A DNA stretch of 40,969 bases from Bacteroidales bacterium (GTDB taxonomy: Bacteria; Bacteroidota; Bacteroidia; Bacteroidales; UBA932): NCBI GenBank assembly GCA_017548985.1, contig JAFYYW010000034.1:1-40969 (forward strand), given 5' to 3'. Shown here piece by piece: positions 16,333 through 24,564 of the stretch. Position 1 is the first letter of the stretch; each line of letters starts with the position of its first letter. The notes beneath the pieces were generated by a model. It was not told the origin of the DNA. It saw only the letters and a list, made by a program, of their open reading frames with translations, and did not search any database. The position numbers and the translations under genes are program-made.

Positions 16333-18231
16333 ATGAAAAACAAAGGACAGATCGGTGTGACGACTGAGAATATTTTCCCGGTCATCAAGCAGTTTTTGTA
16401 TTCTGACCACGAGATTTTCCTCCGTGAGCTTGTGGCCAACGCTGTGGACGCGACGCAAAAGATGAAGGTGCTGGCCTCCAACGGCGATTTCAAAGGAGAG
16501 CTCGGAGACCTGAAAGTCAATGTCGAGCTGGATGAGAAAAAGAAGACCCTCAAGATCATCGATAATGGAATCGGCATGACTGCCGAGGAGGTTGACAAGT
16601 ATATAAACCAGATAGCCTTCTCTTCCGCCGGGGAATTCCTGGAGAAATATAAGGACCAGAACATAATCGGACATTTCGGTCTTGGTTTCTACTCCGCTTT
16701 TATGGTCGCTAAAAAGGTCACGATCGAGTCTCTTTCCTGGAAAGAAGGTGCTGAGGCGGTGATCTGGAGTTGCGAGGGGGATCCCGAGTTCGAGATGGGT
16801 GCCTGCGAGAAGAAGGATCGTGGAACAATCGTCACCCTGTTTCTCGACGATGATTCCGCCAAAGATTACGGCAACAAAGGCAAGATCAGCCAGCTTCTTG
16901 GCAAGTATTGCAAATTCATGCCCGTCCCTATCGTTTTCGGGAAGGAGCAGGAATGGAAGGATAAGAAATATGTTGACACAGATAAGGACCATATAATCAA
17001 TTCAATAGAACCTCTGTGGACAAAGAAGCCTTCCGAATTGAAAGATGAGGATTATGTGAAGTTCTACAAGGACCTCTATCCTATGAAAGAGGAACCATTG
17101 TTCCACATCCACCTCAATGTCGACTATCCGTTCAACCTCACCGGAATCCTCTATTTCCCGAAGATCAAGGAGAGGATGGCGATTGAGAAGAACAACATCC
17201 AGCTCTACTGCAACCAGATGTTCGTGACCGACCATGTGGAGAATATAGTCCCTGACTTCCTTACCCTGCTCCACGGTGTCATCGATTCCCCGGATATTCC
17301 CCTGAACGTCTCCAGAAGCTATCTTCAAGCTGATGAGAACGTCAAGAAGATATCCACCTATATCACCAAAAAGGTGGCGGACAGGTTGGAGGAGATATTC
17401 AAGAACGACCGCGCGTCTTGGGAGAGCAAGTGGGACAATCTCAAGCTTTTCATAGAATATGGGATGCTCTCTGACGAGAAGTTCTGTGAGCGGGCCATGA
17501 AGTTCGCCCTCCTTAAGAACACCGATGGGAAGTATTTCGCTTTCGAGGACTACCGTAAGGCTATATCTGACATCCAGACAGATAAGGACAAGAAAGTCGT
17601 CTATCTGTATGCCACAGACACCCAGACGCAATATCCTTTCATCGAGACGGCGAAGAACAAAGGGTATGACGTGCTGCTGATGGATTGCGAGTTGGACGCC
17701 CATTTCGTGAATCTCCTGGAGCAGAAAATCCCCGACACAAGGTTCGCCAGGGTTGACTCTGATTCAGTTGACAATCTGATTCCTAAGGAAGAGAAAGTCA
17801 AGCCGGAGATGGCCGAGGAAGACAAGAAAAACCTTGAGGCTATGTTAAAGGCTGTCCTTCCGAAAGAAAATGAATATTATGTTGACGCTGATAATCTTGG
17901 CGAGGACTCTTTGCCCATTTTGATAACCAGGAATGAATTCATGCGGCGGTACCGCGAGATGAGTGCCTTGGGTGGCGGAATGAACTTCTACGGCGAGATG
18001 CCAGAATCTTTCAATATCACTGTCAACCTTCAGAACCCATTGATGGTCAAGTTGGTAAGTCAGATGAAAGAGCATCTTGACAAGGTTGAGGAATTCGCTG
18101 GAGGGAGCGATCTGCTAAAGCAGGTGACGGATTTGGCTCTTCTCTCCAACGGGCTTCTCAAAGGAAAGGATTTGGCTGATTTTATAGTCCGGAGCGGCAA
18201 GACACTTACAGATTATTATGCCGATAAATAA
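16333..18231 (+). CDS. htpG: Molecular chaperone HtpG (Hsp90)
   Basis: 632 residues, within the range for bacterial Hsp90. The N-terminal GHKL ATPase domain has RELVANAVDA (31-40, with E32 the catalytic-base position and N36 for Mg), DNGIGMT and the lid/GHFGLGFYSAFMVA region. The middle domain includes NVSRSYLQ with the conserved arginine, and the C-terminal dimerisation domain is present. A cytosolic ATP-dependent chaperone that remodels folded clients. The commonest RELISNASDA motif reads RELVANAVDA here, a conservative variation. It begins 22 nt after a strong inverted repeat and ends 2 nt before the A-tract that opens its terminator stem, so it is probably a single-gene unit. Confidence 0.96.
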   Translation: MKNKGQIGVTTENIFPVIKQFLYSDHEIFLRELVANAVDATQKMKVLASNGDFKGELGDLKVNVELDEKKKTLKIIDNGIGMTAEEVDKYINQIAFSSAGEFLEKYKDQNIIGHFGLGFYSAFMVAKKVTIESLSWKEGAEAVIWSCEGDPEFEMGACEKKDRGTIVTLFLDDDSAKDYGNKGKISQLLGKYCKFMPVPIVFGKEQEWKDKKYVDTDKDHIINSIEPLWTKKPSELKDEDYVKFYKDLYPMKEEPLFHIHLNVDYPFNLTGILYFPKIKERMAIEKNNIQLYCNQMFVTDHVENIVPDFLTLLHGVIDSPDIPLNVSRSYLQADENVKKISTYITKKVADRLEEIFKNDRASWESKWDNLKLFIEYGMLSDEKFCERAMKFALLKNTDGKYFAFEDYRKAISDIQTDKDKKVVYLYATDTQTQYPFIETAKNKGYDVLLMDCELDAHFVNLLEQKIPDTRFARVDSDSVDNLIPKEEKVKPEMAEEDKKNLEAMLKAVLPKENEYYVDADNLGEDSLPILITRNEFMRRYREMSALGGGMNFYGEMPESFNITVNLQNPLMVKLVSQMKEHLDKVEEFAGGSDLLKQVTDLALLSNGLLKGKDLADFIVRSGKTLTDYYADK

Positions 18232-18234
18232 TTA

Positions 18235-18272
18235 AAAAAATGGCCTTGTACGTTTGTGCAAGACCATTTTTT
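18235..18272 (+). terminator. Intrinsic terminator after htpG
   Basis: Left arm 18235-18248 (AAAAAATGGCCTTG) pairs with right arm 18259-18272 (CAAGACCATTTTTT), 13 of 14 pairs with one C-A mismatch, ending in a T-run. The A-run on the left could let it also act on the opposite strand. The loop contains TTTG, the -33 box of the next promoter. Confidence 0.85.
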
Positions 18273-18284
18273 TGTTTATATTTG
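18253..18284 (+). promoter_or_regulatory. Promoter for the 157-aa unknown gene, embedded in the htpG terminator
   Basis: TTTG (18253-18256), a 20-nt spacer, TATATTTG (18277-18284). Both boxes match the Bacteroidota consensus with ideal spacing. The -33 box is in the loop of the preceding terminator. The ATG follows 22 nt after the -7 element. Confidence 0.75.
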
Positions 18285-18306
18285 CCCCAATATATCCGGA
18301 CTGGTC

Positions 18307-18780
18307 ATGGAGGAGGCTGACATTTTTTATCCTTTAGACACCGAGAAAGTCTATTACTCGATGGACGAGTTGACCCTCGACACTCCCGAGGGGCCGAAGA
18401 CTTTGCGTCTGGGCGCGTGGCTGAACGAAGACCCTGTCCGGATCCATAAGATGGTCGTCCGCGAGAAGACCCTCCACCTCGATCAGATTGAGCTTTACAA
18501 CCCCTTGATGAGCAAGCTCCGCAGGGCTGATCCCCAGTATTACAAGCAGTATATGGGGCTCAACGTTACCATCGATTTCCCCGGCTTCTCGTCAGACATC
18601 CTCGCCAAGATTCCCTTTGAGAACGACCCTATCGGTTTCTACAAATGGTGGCGCAAGGGTAAGCATGAGGACAAGGTCTACCTCTCCAGAGTCAATCAGT
18701 TCCGCCTTTTCCAGAAAGTCTACTTGATGGAGCCGAAGGTCATGCTCAAGAAAGATATTCAGTTCTTCCAGAGCTTCTAA
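18307..18780 (+). CDS. Hypothetical protein, 157 residues, unrecognised family
   Basis: Start at ATG 18307; an in-frame GTG at 18256 is inside the terminator loop and upstream of the promoter's -7 box, so it can be discarded. I do not recognise the family. The protein has no signal peptide or membrane segment and is rich in charged and aromatic residues. An acidic N-terminal third is followed by a central KMVVREKTLHLDQIEL segment. The C-terminal half has many Tyr/Phe/Trp (PQYYKQYMG, FYKWWRKGKHED) and ends in QFFQSF. It is predicted to be cytosolic. Its own consensus promoter, and no overlap with neighbours, argue for an independently expressed gene. Codon use resembles its neighbours, so there is no sign of transfer. 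Confidence 0.75.
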   Translation: MEEADIFYPLDTEKVYYSMDELTLDTPEGPKTLRLGAWLNEDPVRIHKMVVREKTLHLDQIELYNPLMSKLRRADPQYYKQYMGLNVTIDFPGFSSDILAKIPFENDPIGFYKWWRKGKHEDKVYLSRVNQFRLFQKVYLMEPKVMLKKDIQFFQSF

Positions 18781-18782
18781 AG

Positions 18783-18793
18783 GGCTTTTAGCC
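18783..18793 (+). terminator. Possible weak terminator
   Basis: GGCT-TTT-AGCC, a 4-bp stem followed by ATTGTTTTT, starts 3 nt after the stop of the unknown gene. The stem is short, so this is a tentative call. Confidence 0.25.
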
Positions 18794-18812
18794 ATTGTTT
18801 TTAGCCGTAAAT

Positions 18813-18843
18813 TTTGTCAAGTCAAAGTTTTTGTTTACATTTG
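18813..18843 (+). promoter_or_regulatory. Promoter for the DUF4332 protein gene
   Basis: TTTG (18813-18816), a 19-nt spacer, TACATTTG (18836-18843): an exact -33/-7 consensus match. The ATG at 18883 is 39 nt downstream of the -7 box. Confidence 0.75.
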
Positions 18844-18882
18844 GCTAATAACACTGTTAACAACACCTTAATTTTCATTGCA

Positions 18883-19290
18883 ATGACTTACAAGATTATC
18901 GACATCCAGGGCGTAGGTCCTGTCTACGCTGAGAAGCTTATCGCCGCCGGCGTTGAAACTGTAGATCAGCTTCTTGAGAAGGGTAAGACCCCTAAGGGCC
19001 GCAAAGAGCTCGAGGAGGCTACCGGAATCACTGGCAAACTTATCCTCGCATGGGTCAACCATGCTGACCTCTTCCGTATCAAGGGTATCGGCCCTCAGTT
19101 CTCCGAGCTGCTCGAGGCCTCCGGTGTTGACACCGTGAAGGAGCTCCAGCATAGGGTCGCCGCCAACCTCGTCGCCAAGATGACTGAGGTGAACGAGCAG
19201 AAGAATCTCACCAAGGTCGTCCCCACCGAGGTTATGGTCCAGAAGATGATCGACCAGGCCAAGGTCCTCCCTCCGATGGTGGAGTACTAG
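18883..19290 (+). CDS. DUF4332 helix-hairpin-helix protein
   Basis: 135 residues from ATG 18883; the frame extends upstream across the promoter but has no ATG there. Two helix-hairpin-helix-like repeats are obvious: IQGVGPVYAEKLIAAGVETVDQLLEKG (about 8-34) and IKGIGPQFSELLEASGVDTVKELQHR (about 66-91). GVGP and GIGP are the hairpin turns, each followed by an amphipathic helix. This is the layout of DUF4332 proteins, and such repeats usually contact DNA or protein non-specifically. The function is not established. It has a strong promoter before it and an excellent terminator after it, and codon use is optimal-looking (many AAG, GAG, CTC), so it is probably a well-expressed monocistronic gene. 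Confidence 0.85.
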   Translation: MTYKIIDIQGVGPVYAEKLIAAGVETVDQLLEKGKTPKGRKELEEATGITGKLILAWVNHADLFRIKGIGPQFSELLEASGVDTVKELQHRVAANLVAKMTEVNEQKNLTKVVPTEVMVQKMIDQAKVLPPMVEY

Positions 19291-19310
19291 TCGAAAGAAC
19301 CTTTTGTTTG

Positions 19311-19339
19311 AGTCGGGACTAAATAGTCCCGACTTTTTT
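19311..19339 (+). terminator. Intrinsic terminator after the DUF4332 gene
   Basis: AGTCGGGACT (19311-19320), loop AAAT, AGTCCCGACT (19325-19334), then TTTTT to 19339. A perfect 10-bp stem with U-tract: a textbook terminator. Confidence 0.92.
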
Positions 19340-19341
19340 CA

Positions 19342-19349
19342 TATATTTG
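19342..19349 (+). promoter_or_regulatory. -7 element for the SUMF1 lipoprotein gene
   Basis: TATATTTG is an exact match, immediately after the terminator's U-tract and 24 nt before the ATG at 19374. No -33 TTTG is found at normal spacing; that region falls within the terminator stem-loop. Confidence 0.5.
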
Positions 19350-19373
19350 TATATCTATTGCGTAAGCGCCGGA

Positions 19374-20828
19374 ATGAAAAAGATCGCGATACTCACAATC
19401 ATCAGTATGATAGGACTTTGGGTTGTGTCCTGCGGGGATTCACATGATAATGCCGCGGGCCCTGATTACTCTATGTCCTACACTGTCGGTACTGTCTCTT
19501 TCGAAATGCTCAAGGCTCCGGCCGGTAATTTCACTATGGGGGTCTCGGCTGACAACCGGAGAAAAGTCACAAGAGGGATCGCCCAACCGGTCGCGTTGGA
19601 TGGTTTCGTGATCAGTTCCGAGCCTGTCTCGCAAGCTCTGTGGACCGAGGTTATGGGGAAGAACCCAAGCCGGATCCAGGATCCCCAAGCCCCGGTTGAC
19701 ATGGTGTCTTGGGTTGATATCCAGAAGTTTCTCTCCAAGTTAGGAAAGCGTACGGGCAAGTCTTTCTTCCTCCCTACTGAGGCGCAGTGGGAATATGCCC
19801 ATCACCTCAATGGGGATAAGGGATTCACCTTGGTGGCTGAGTGGTGCCTTGATAATTACGATGAGGTTCCGGAAGGGGAGACAAAGGATGATTACTTTGT
19901 GCCTATGAACCTGATGGTCAATCCCTCAGGCCCCGAAAAGGGTAGCGTGAAAGTGGTTCGTACCACACTGGAGAGGATGCCTGTGGAGTCGCATACTCGC
20001 AGGGTAAAGGTCGGCTTCAGGCTTGCCCAGCCTACGGAAGATGTTCTGACAGAGGACATTTTGGGACCTATTGACGGAACTGTGGTCAAAAGGGAGAAGG
20101 TGGACGCCTCGAGCGGTCTTCCGGAATCATTTACCGTGGGTGATGAGAGTTTCAAGATGGTGATGGTCCAGGGGGGCACGTTCTCGATGGGATTCAATAA
20201 CTCTGACAGCCCTTATCTTGATTTCAAGGTTCCCGAGAATGAGGTTAACGCTCATCAGGTGACTCTGGACGATTTCGCTATAGGTGAGTCCGAGGTCACG
20301 GTAGGGCTTTGGTACGCGGTGATGGGATCTGTCCCTTATCTGAATGACATAAAAGAACCGGCAAAACCTGTCGGGAATGTCTCCTGGTATGATTGCCAGG
20401 TCTTTCTCCGCAAGCTTAATGCTTTGACAGGCAGGACTTTCCGTCTTCCGACCGAGGCTGAATGGGAATATGCCGCCCGAGGTGGCAAGTTCTCCCGCCA
20501 TTATGGCTTCAGCGGCTCGAATGATATGAAGATCGCTATGTGGAGCATAGACAACGCTGACTCCAAGCCTCAGGTCGTAAAGACGAAAAAGCCTAATGAG
20601 CTTGGGATTTACGACATGAGCGGCAATGTCTGGGAATGGTGCTATGACAGGGCGGAGGAATATCCGACTGATCCCCAGGTCAATCCTATCGGGGCGACTG
20701 AGGGTGGCACCAGGATCCTGCGGGGCGGCAGTTGCGCTAGCCGTTGGGACGCTTGCAGGATAAGCAACAGGTCATATATGCCCGGAAAGAATTTCAAAGG
20801 TACATTCGGATTGAGATTGGCTCTGTAA
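19374..20828 (+). CDS. Lipoprotein with two tandem SUMF1 (formylglycine-generating-enzyme-like) domains
   Basis: 484 residues from ATG 19374. The preceding TTG (19347) is in the promoter, and the ATG gives a clean lipoprotein signal with lipobox VVSC and lipidated Cys20. Two SUMF1/FGE-fold domains follow. The second (about 255-484) is complete: FSMGFNNSD, VSWYDCQVFL, RLPTEAEWEYAARGG, NELGIYDMSGNVWEWC and a GLRLAL end. The first (about 40-220) keeps FTMGVS, VSWVDIQKFL, FLPTEAQWEYA and VGFRLA but lacks the central AARGG to NVWEWC core. The copper-binding cysteine pair of true FGE is not intact: one position aligns with Cys, the other with Ser. A structural or envelope-complex role, as in the GldJ/GldK lipoproteins, is more likely than sulfatase maturation. 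The endonuclease gene starts 1 nt after the stop. Confidence 0.88.
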   Translation: MKKIAILTIISMIGLWVVSCGDSHDNAAGPDYSMSYTVGTVSFEMLKAPAGNFTMGVSADNRRKVTRGIAQPVALDGFVISSEPVSQALWTEVMGKNPSRIQDPQAPVDMVSWVDIQKFLSKLGKRTGKSFFLPTEAQWEYAHHLNGDKGFTLVAEWCLDNYDEVPEGETKDDYFVPMNLMVNPSGPEKGSVKVVRTTLERMPVESHTRRVKVGFRLAQPTEDVLTEDILGPIDGTVVKREKVDASSGLPESFTVGDESFKMVMVQGGTFSMGFNNSDSPYLDFKVPENEVNAHQVTLDDFAIGESEVTVGLWYAVMGSVPYLNDIKEPAKPVGNVSWYDCQVFLRKLNALTGRTFRLPTEAEWEYAARGGKFSRHYGFSGSNDMKIAMWSIDNADSKPQVVKTKKPNELGIYDMSGNVWEWCYDRAEEYPTDPQVNPIGATEGGTRILRGGSCASRWDACRISNRSYMPGKNFKGTFGLRLAL

Positions 20829-20829
20829 G

Positions 20830-21693
20830 ATGGACAAGAAGACTTCGATAATAATTCTGGTGATCCTGGCTGTTCTCGGGACCGCGTATCATTTCCTATG
20901 GAGCGGCGATGAGACGGAAGTGGAGGATCCTCAGGGATTGATCGTGGATCCTTCGCAAGAAGGGACCGATCCCTTGTCCCGTCTTGAGATCCCATATCGT
21001 CTGGAAGACAGCGAGGCGGAGATCATCGAGCACATGGGCTACACCCTTTCTTACAACAACAGTTACAGGGTGCCGAATTGGGTCGCCTATGAACTGCTTG
21101 AGACAGAGGTGATCACGGCTTACAGGAGCAGGGAGGACGAGTTCACTCCGGATCCACTGGTGAAAGGCAGGCAGGCGTATGACAGGGATTATGTCGGGTC
21201 TGGTTATGACCGCGGGCATATGGCTCCCGCGGCGGACATGAGATGGAGTTCCCAGACCATGAGAGAGAGTTTTTACCTGAGCAATGTGTGCCCTCAGAAC
21301 CATAACCTCAATTCCGGAGCCTGGAACGACCTCGAGAAGCAAGTCAGATACGAGGCCCGGTATTACAAGTCCATCTGGGTCGTTTGCGGCCCCATATTCG
21401 AATACAACAACCCCAAGCATATCGGCGGCAACCATGTGATGGTTCCGGACGCTTTTTTCAAGGCGCTGCTGGCGAAAAGGAAGGACGGCAGTTACGCTTC
21501 TATCGGCTTCGTGTTCCCGAACAAGGCATGTGAGAGGAACTTGACCCATTATGTGATGACGGTTGACGAGCTTGAGGCGAAGCTGGGCATGGACCTGTTC
21601 TTCAACCTGGACGAGAAGGACCAGGACAAATCCGAGGCCGAGATCGATCCCTATGGGGACTGGAGGATCAGAGACGAGATACTTAGAAATTAG
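20830..21693 (+). CDS. Membrane-anchored DNA/RNA non-specific endonuclease (NUC family)
   Basis: 287 residues. A hydrophobic N-terminus (about 6-24) is an uncleaved anchor or signal peptide. The beta-beta-alpha-metal nuclease domain spans about 75-265. The catalytic motif DRGHMAPAADM has DRGH at 127-130 with general base H130, and QNHNLNSGAWNDLE (156-169) provides the conserved Asn and Glu for Mg coordination. The family degrades both DNA and RNA; here it would face the periplasm or outside. Its start is 1 nt after the SUMF1 lipoprotein stop, so the two are likely co-expressed. gcvT follows after 13 nt, so the glycine-cleavage genes may share this transcript. A nutrient-scavenging role is possible but inferred. 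Confidence 0.93.
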   Translation: MDKKTSIIILVILAVLGTAYHFLWSGDETEVEDPQGLIVDPSQEGTDPLSRLEIPYRLEDSEAEIIEHMGYTLSYNNSYRVPNWVAYELLETEVITAYRSREDEFTPDPLVKGRQAYDRDYVGSGYDRGHMAPAADMRWSSQTMRESFYLSNVCPQNHNLNSGAWNDLEKQVRYEARYYKSIWVVCGPIFEYNNPKHIGGNHVMVPDAFFKALLAKRKDGSYASIGFVFPNKACERNLTHYVMTVDELEAKLGMDLFFNLDEKDQDKSEAEIDPYGDWRIRDEILRN

Positions 21694-21706
21694 AAATTGA
21701 TATATC

Positions 21707-22813
21707 ATGGAACAAAACCTTAATTTCACCTGTCTTCATGACAACCATCTTGCCCTCGGGGCGAAGATGAGTCCTTTCGCCGGATTCGATATGCCGATCC
21801 AGTATTCATCGATTACCGAGGAGCATCTGGCTGTCCGCCACAAGGTCGGTATGTTCGATGTCTCCCACATGGGAGAGATCTTCGTCAGCGGCCCTGACGC
21901 CGAGAAATTCGTGAATCATGTGTTCACCAATGACGTGCGCCCGATGGCTCCCGGACAGATCCTCTATGGGATGATGCTTTACCCGGATGGTGGCACAGTC
22001 GATGACCTCCTGGTCTACAAGGAGTTCGAGAAAGATCATTTCCTCCTTGTCGTCAACGCCGCCAACATCGAGAAAGACTACCTCTGGATCAAGGATCACA
22101 GCAAGGGATTCGATGTGAAGATCGCCAACCAGTCCGAGAAGTGGGGACAGATAGCGCTTCAGGGCCCTCTCGCCGAGGAGACTCTTGTGAAAGTCCTTCC
22201 GTTCGCCGCTGAGGCCGCCGGACTGTCCTTCTACACTTTCAAGGACTTCCAGGATGGAAGCTCCAGGGTTATCGTGAGCCGTACCGGCTACACTGGGGAG
22301 GACGGATTCGAAATTTACGCCGCCCCATCGCTCATTATCAACTATTGGGAGGCTTTCCTGGCCGCCGGTGTCGTCCCTTGCGGACTCGGATGCCGTGACA
22401 CCCTTCGTTTTGAGGCTGGCCTGCCTTTGTACGGTGATGAGCTCACTCCCGCGATTTCTCCTGTGATGGCGGGCTTCAGCATGTTCTGCAAGCTTGACAA
22501 GGACGAGTTTATCGGTAAGGAAGCCCTCGTTGAGCAGAAGGCTAACGGCACCGCGAAAAAGCTGGTCGGTATTGAGCTGCAGGACAAGGCTATTCCTCGC
22601 GCCGGTTACCCGGTCGAGCTCGCTGACGGGACCGAGGTCGGAGTCGTTACCACCGGCTACCACAGCATCTCGCTTGAGAAGAGTATCTGCTTCGCGCTTG
22701 TGGACCGCGCTCACGGGGCTCTTGACACCCCTCTGAATATCAGGATCCGCAAGAAGGTCTTCCCTGGAAAGGTGGTCAAGAAGAGATTCTATCAGACGAA
22801 CTATAAGAAATAA
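21707..22813 (+). CDS. gcvT: Glycine cleavage system T protein (aminomethyltransferase)
   Basis: 368 residues, the normal length. The N-terminus has the folate-domain signature AGFDMPIQYSS followed by FDVSHMGEI. The mid-region has LLVVNAANIEKDY, SRTGYTGEDGFEIY and CGLGCRDTLRFEAGLPLYG. The C-terminal barrel contains KLVGIEL and the VTTGYHS segment. It transfers the methylene group from the aminomethyl-lipoyl H protein to tetrahydrofolate, releasing ammonia. It heads the T-H-PA-PB order. No glycine riboswitch fits in the 13-nt gap before it, so control must act further upstream or on another level. The lpd (L protein) gene is not in the window. Confidence 0.97.
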   Translation: MEQNLNFTCLHDNHLALGAKMSPFAGFDMPIQYSSITEEHLAVRHKVGMFDVSHMGEIFVSGPDAEKFVNHVFTNDVRPMAPGQILYGMMLYPDGGTVDDLLVYKEFEKDHFLLVVNAANIEKDYLWIKDHSKGFDVKIANQSEKWGQIALQGPLAEETLVKVLPFAAEAAGLSFYTFKDFQDGSSRVIVSRTGYTGEDGFEIYAAPSLIINYWEAFLAAGVVPCGLGCRDTLRFEAGLPLYGDELTPAISPVMAGFSMFCKLDKDEFIGKEALVEQKANGTAKKLVGIELQDKAIPRAGYPVELADGTEVGVVTTGYHSISLEKSICFALVDRAHGALDTPLNIRIRKKVFPGKVVKKRFYQTNYKK

Positions 22814-22843
22814 TTAATAATCAACAAAATAAACTAACAAGAC

Positions 22844-23224
22844 ATGAGTAAAGTAATCGAAGGTCTCCGTTATAGCGAGGACCATGAGTGGGTTAAAGTC
22901 GAAGGAAACGTGGCCGTTATCGGCATCTCTGATTTCGCCCAGAAAGAACTTGGTGACATCACCTATGCTGACCTCCCTGAGGTTGATGACGAGTTTGAGG
23001 CTGGTGAGGAGTTTGGAGCTTTGGAGAGTGTGAAAGCCTCCAGCGAGCTTCTCTGCCCTGTCTCGGGAAAGGTCGTGGAGGTCAATCCCGACCTCGAGGA
23101 CGCTCCTGAGAAGATCAACGAGGATGCCTATGAGGCTTGGATCATCAAGGTTGAGATGACTGATCCCGCTGAGGTTGAGGCTCTTATGGACGCCGAGGCT
23201 TACCAGGCGTTTTCCGAGAAGTAG
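22844..23224 (+). CDS. gcvH: Glycine cleavage system H protein
   Basis: 126 residues, the expected size. The lipoylation site is the ESVKA motif, with K64 as the lipoyl-lysine. The N-terminus [21 protein letters not shown] and the C-terminal EAWIIKVE are typical. This small cytosolic carrier shuttles the aminomethyl and reduced lipoyl arm between the P, T and L proteins. It lies 30 nt after gcvT in an AT-rich spacer and 7 nt before gcvPA. Confidence 0.97.
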   Translation: MSKVIEGLRYSEDHEWVKVEGNVAVIGISDFAQKELGDITYADLPEVDDEFEAGEEFGALESVKASSELLCPVSGKVVEVNPDLEDAPEKINEDAYEAWIIKVEMTDPAEVEALMDAEAYQAFSEK

Positions 23225-23231
23225 GGGAGCG

Positions 23232-24560
23232 ATGGCGACATTCCAGTATTTCCCTCACACTGAAGATGATGTCAAGGCCATGTTGGCCCGTATCGGAGTA
23301 GGGTCGATGGACGACCTTTATTCCGATGTGCCGAAAGACTTCATTTTCAAGGGTGAATATGACCTTCCGGACGCCATGTCCGAGCAGGAGGTCAGGGACT
23401 TTTTCGAGGCTTTGGATGCCAAGGACGCGAGACTCAAGGTCTTCGCGGGACAGGGAGCCTACGACCATTACACTCCTTCTGTTGTTCCTTACATCATTTC
23501 CCGTTCCGAGTTCCTGACGGCTTACACTCCTTATCAGGCTGAGATCTCGCAAGGTACCTTGAGGTATATCTTCGAGTACCAGAGCATGATTTGTGCCCTG
23601 ACCGGTCTTGATGTCAGCAATGCCTCCATGTATGACGGACCTACCGCCGCCGCTGAGGCTGTCAAGATGGCTATTGCTTGCACGAAAAAGAAGACAAGAG
23701 TTCTTGTTTCCAAGACCCTTCTTTCCAACGTGGTCAGGACCATCCAGACTTATGCCAAATACAATGGTATTGAGCTTGGTTATCTTCCCGTGATGGACGG
23801 TCATACATGTCCCCATCACATGAAAGCTGAGCTTGAGAAAGGAGATGTGGCTGGTGTTATCGTCCCTTCAGTCAACCGTTTCGGTATTGTCGAGGACCTC
23901 GCTGGCTTCGCCGACGCTATCCATGAGGCTGGAGCCATATTCATCGAGTACTGCGACCCTTCCGCTTTAGGAGTCCTGAAGACTCCCGCCGAGTGGGGAG
24001 TGGACATCGCTGTGGGAGACGGCCAGAGCCTGGGTATCCCTATGACTTTCGGCGGTCCTTACGTCGGCTTCATGGCTTGCAAGAAGGACTATCTTCGTAA
24101 GCTTCCCGGAAGGATTGTCGGTGAGACCCATGACACGGAGGGACGTCGCTGTTTTTGCTTGACCCTTCAGGCCCGTGAGCAGCACATCCGCCGTGAGAAG
24201 GCAACTTCCAATATATGCTCCAATGAGAGCCTCATGGCCCTTTTCGTTACTGTTTACATGTCCTTGATGGGTCCTGAGGGCCTCAAGGAGGTTAACGGAC
24301 GCTCATGCGCCGCCGCTCATTATCTCCATGACGAACTGCTGAATACCGGTAAGTTCGAGGAGGCTTTTGAGGGACAGCCGTTCCTTAAGGAATTCGCTCT
24401 CAAACCGTTGGTTCCAATCGACCGGCTTCAGTCCAAACTTTTGGAGGGAGGCTTCTTCGGAGCTGTCGCCACGGAAGAGGGATTTGTCACGTTCTGCGCT
24501 ACTGAAAGAAGGACGAAAGCGGAAATCGACGCTCTCGTCAATTTGGTGAAGGAGGCCTAG
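23232..24560 (+). CDS. gcvPA: Glycine dehydrogenase (decarboxylating) subunit 1
   Basis: 442 residues from ATG 23232. AGGGGAG at 23223-23229 is one of the few good Shine-Dalgarno sequences in this window and decides this start over the longer frame that begins in gcvH. This is the alpha (N-terminal) half of the split P protein. Landmarks are GAYDHYTPSVV, FEYQSMICALTGLDVSNASMYDG, the VGDGQSLGIP segment and RRCFCLTLQAREQHIRREKA. It pairs with GcvPB in a heterotetramer, whereas many other Bacteroidetes use a single roughly 950-residue GcvP. The PLP lysine is in the other subunit. Confidence 0.96.
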   Translation: MATFQYFPHTEDDVKAMLARIGVGSMDDLYSDVPKDFIFKGEYDLPDAMSEQEVRDFFEALDAKDARLKVFAGQGAYDHYTPSVVPYIISRSEFLTAYTPYQAEISQGTLRYIFEYQSMICALTGLDVSNASMYDGPTAAAEAVKMAIACTKKKTRVLVSKTLLSNVVRTIQTYAKYNGIELGYLPVMDGHTCPHHMKAELEKGDVAGVIVPSVNRFGIVEDLAGFADAIHEAGAIFIEYCDPSALGVLKTPAEWGVDIAVGDGQSLGIPMTFGGPYVGFMACKKDYLRKLPGRIVGETHDTEGRRCFCLTLQAREQHIRREKATSNICSNESLMALFVTVYMSLMGPEGLKEVNGRSCAAAHYLHDELLNTGKFEEAFEGQPFLKEFALKPLVPIDRLQSKLLEGGFFGAVATEEGFVTFCATERRTKAEIDALVNLVKEA

Positions 24561-24564
24561 GAAT

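Noticed and set aside
19374..20828. Sulfatase-maturing formylglycine enzyme
   Set aside because: The active-site cysteine pair is incomplete, the first domain lacks its core, and no sulfatase gene is nearby.
21694..21706. Glycine riboswitch before gcvT
   Set aside because: Only 13 nt separate the nuclease stop and the gcvT start, too short for an aptamer.
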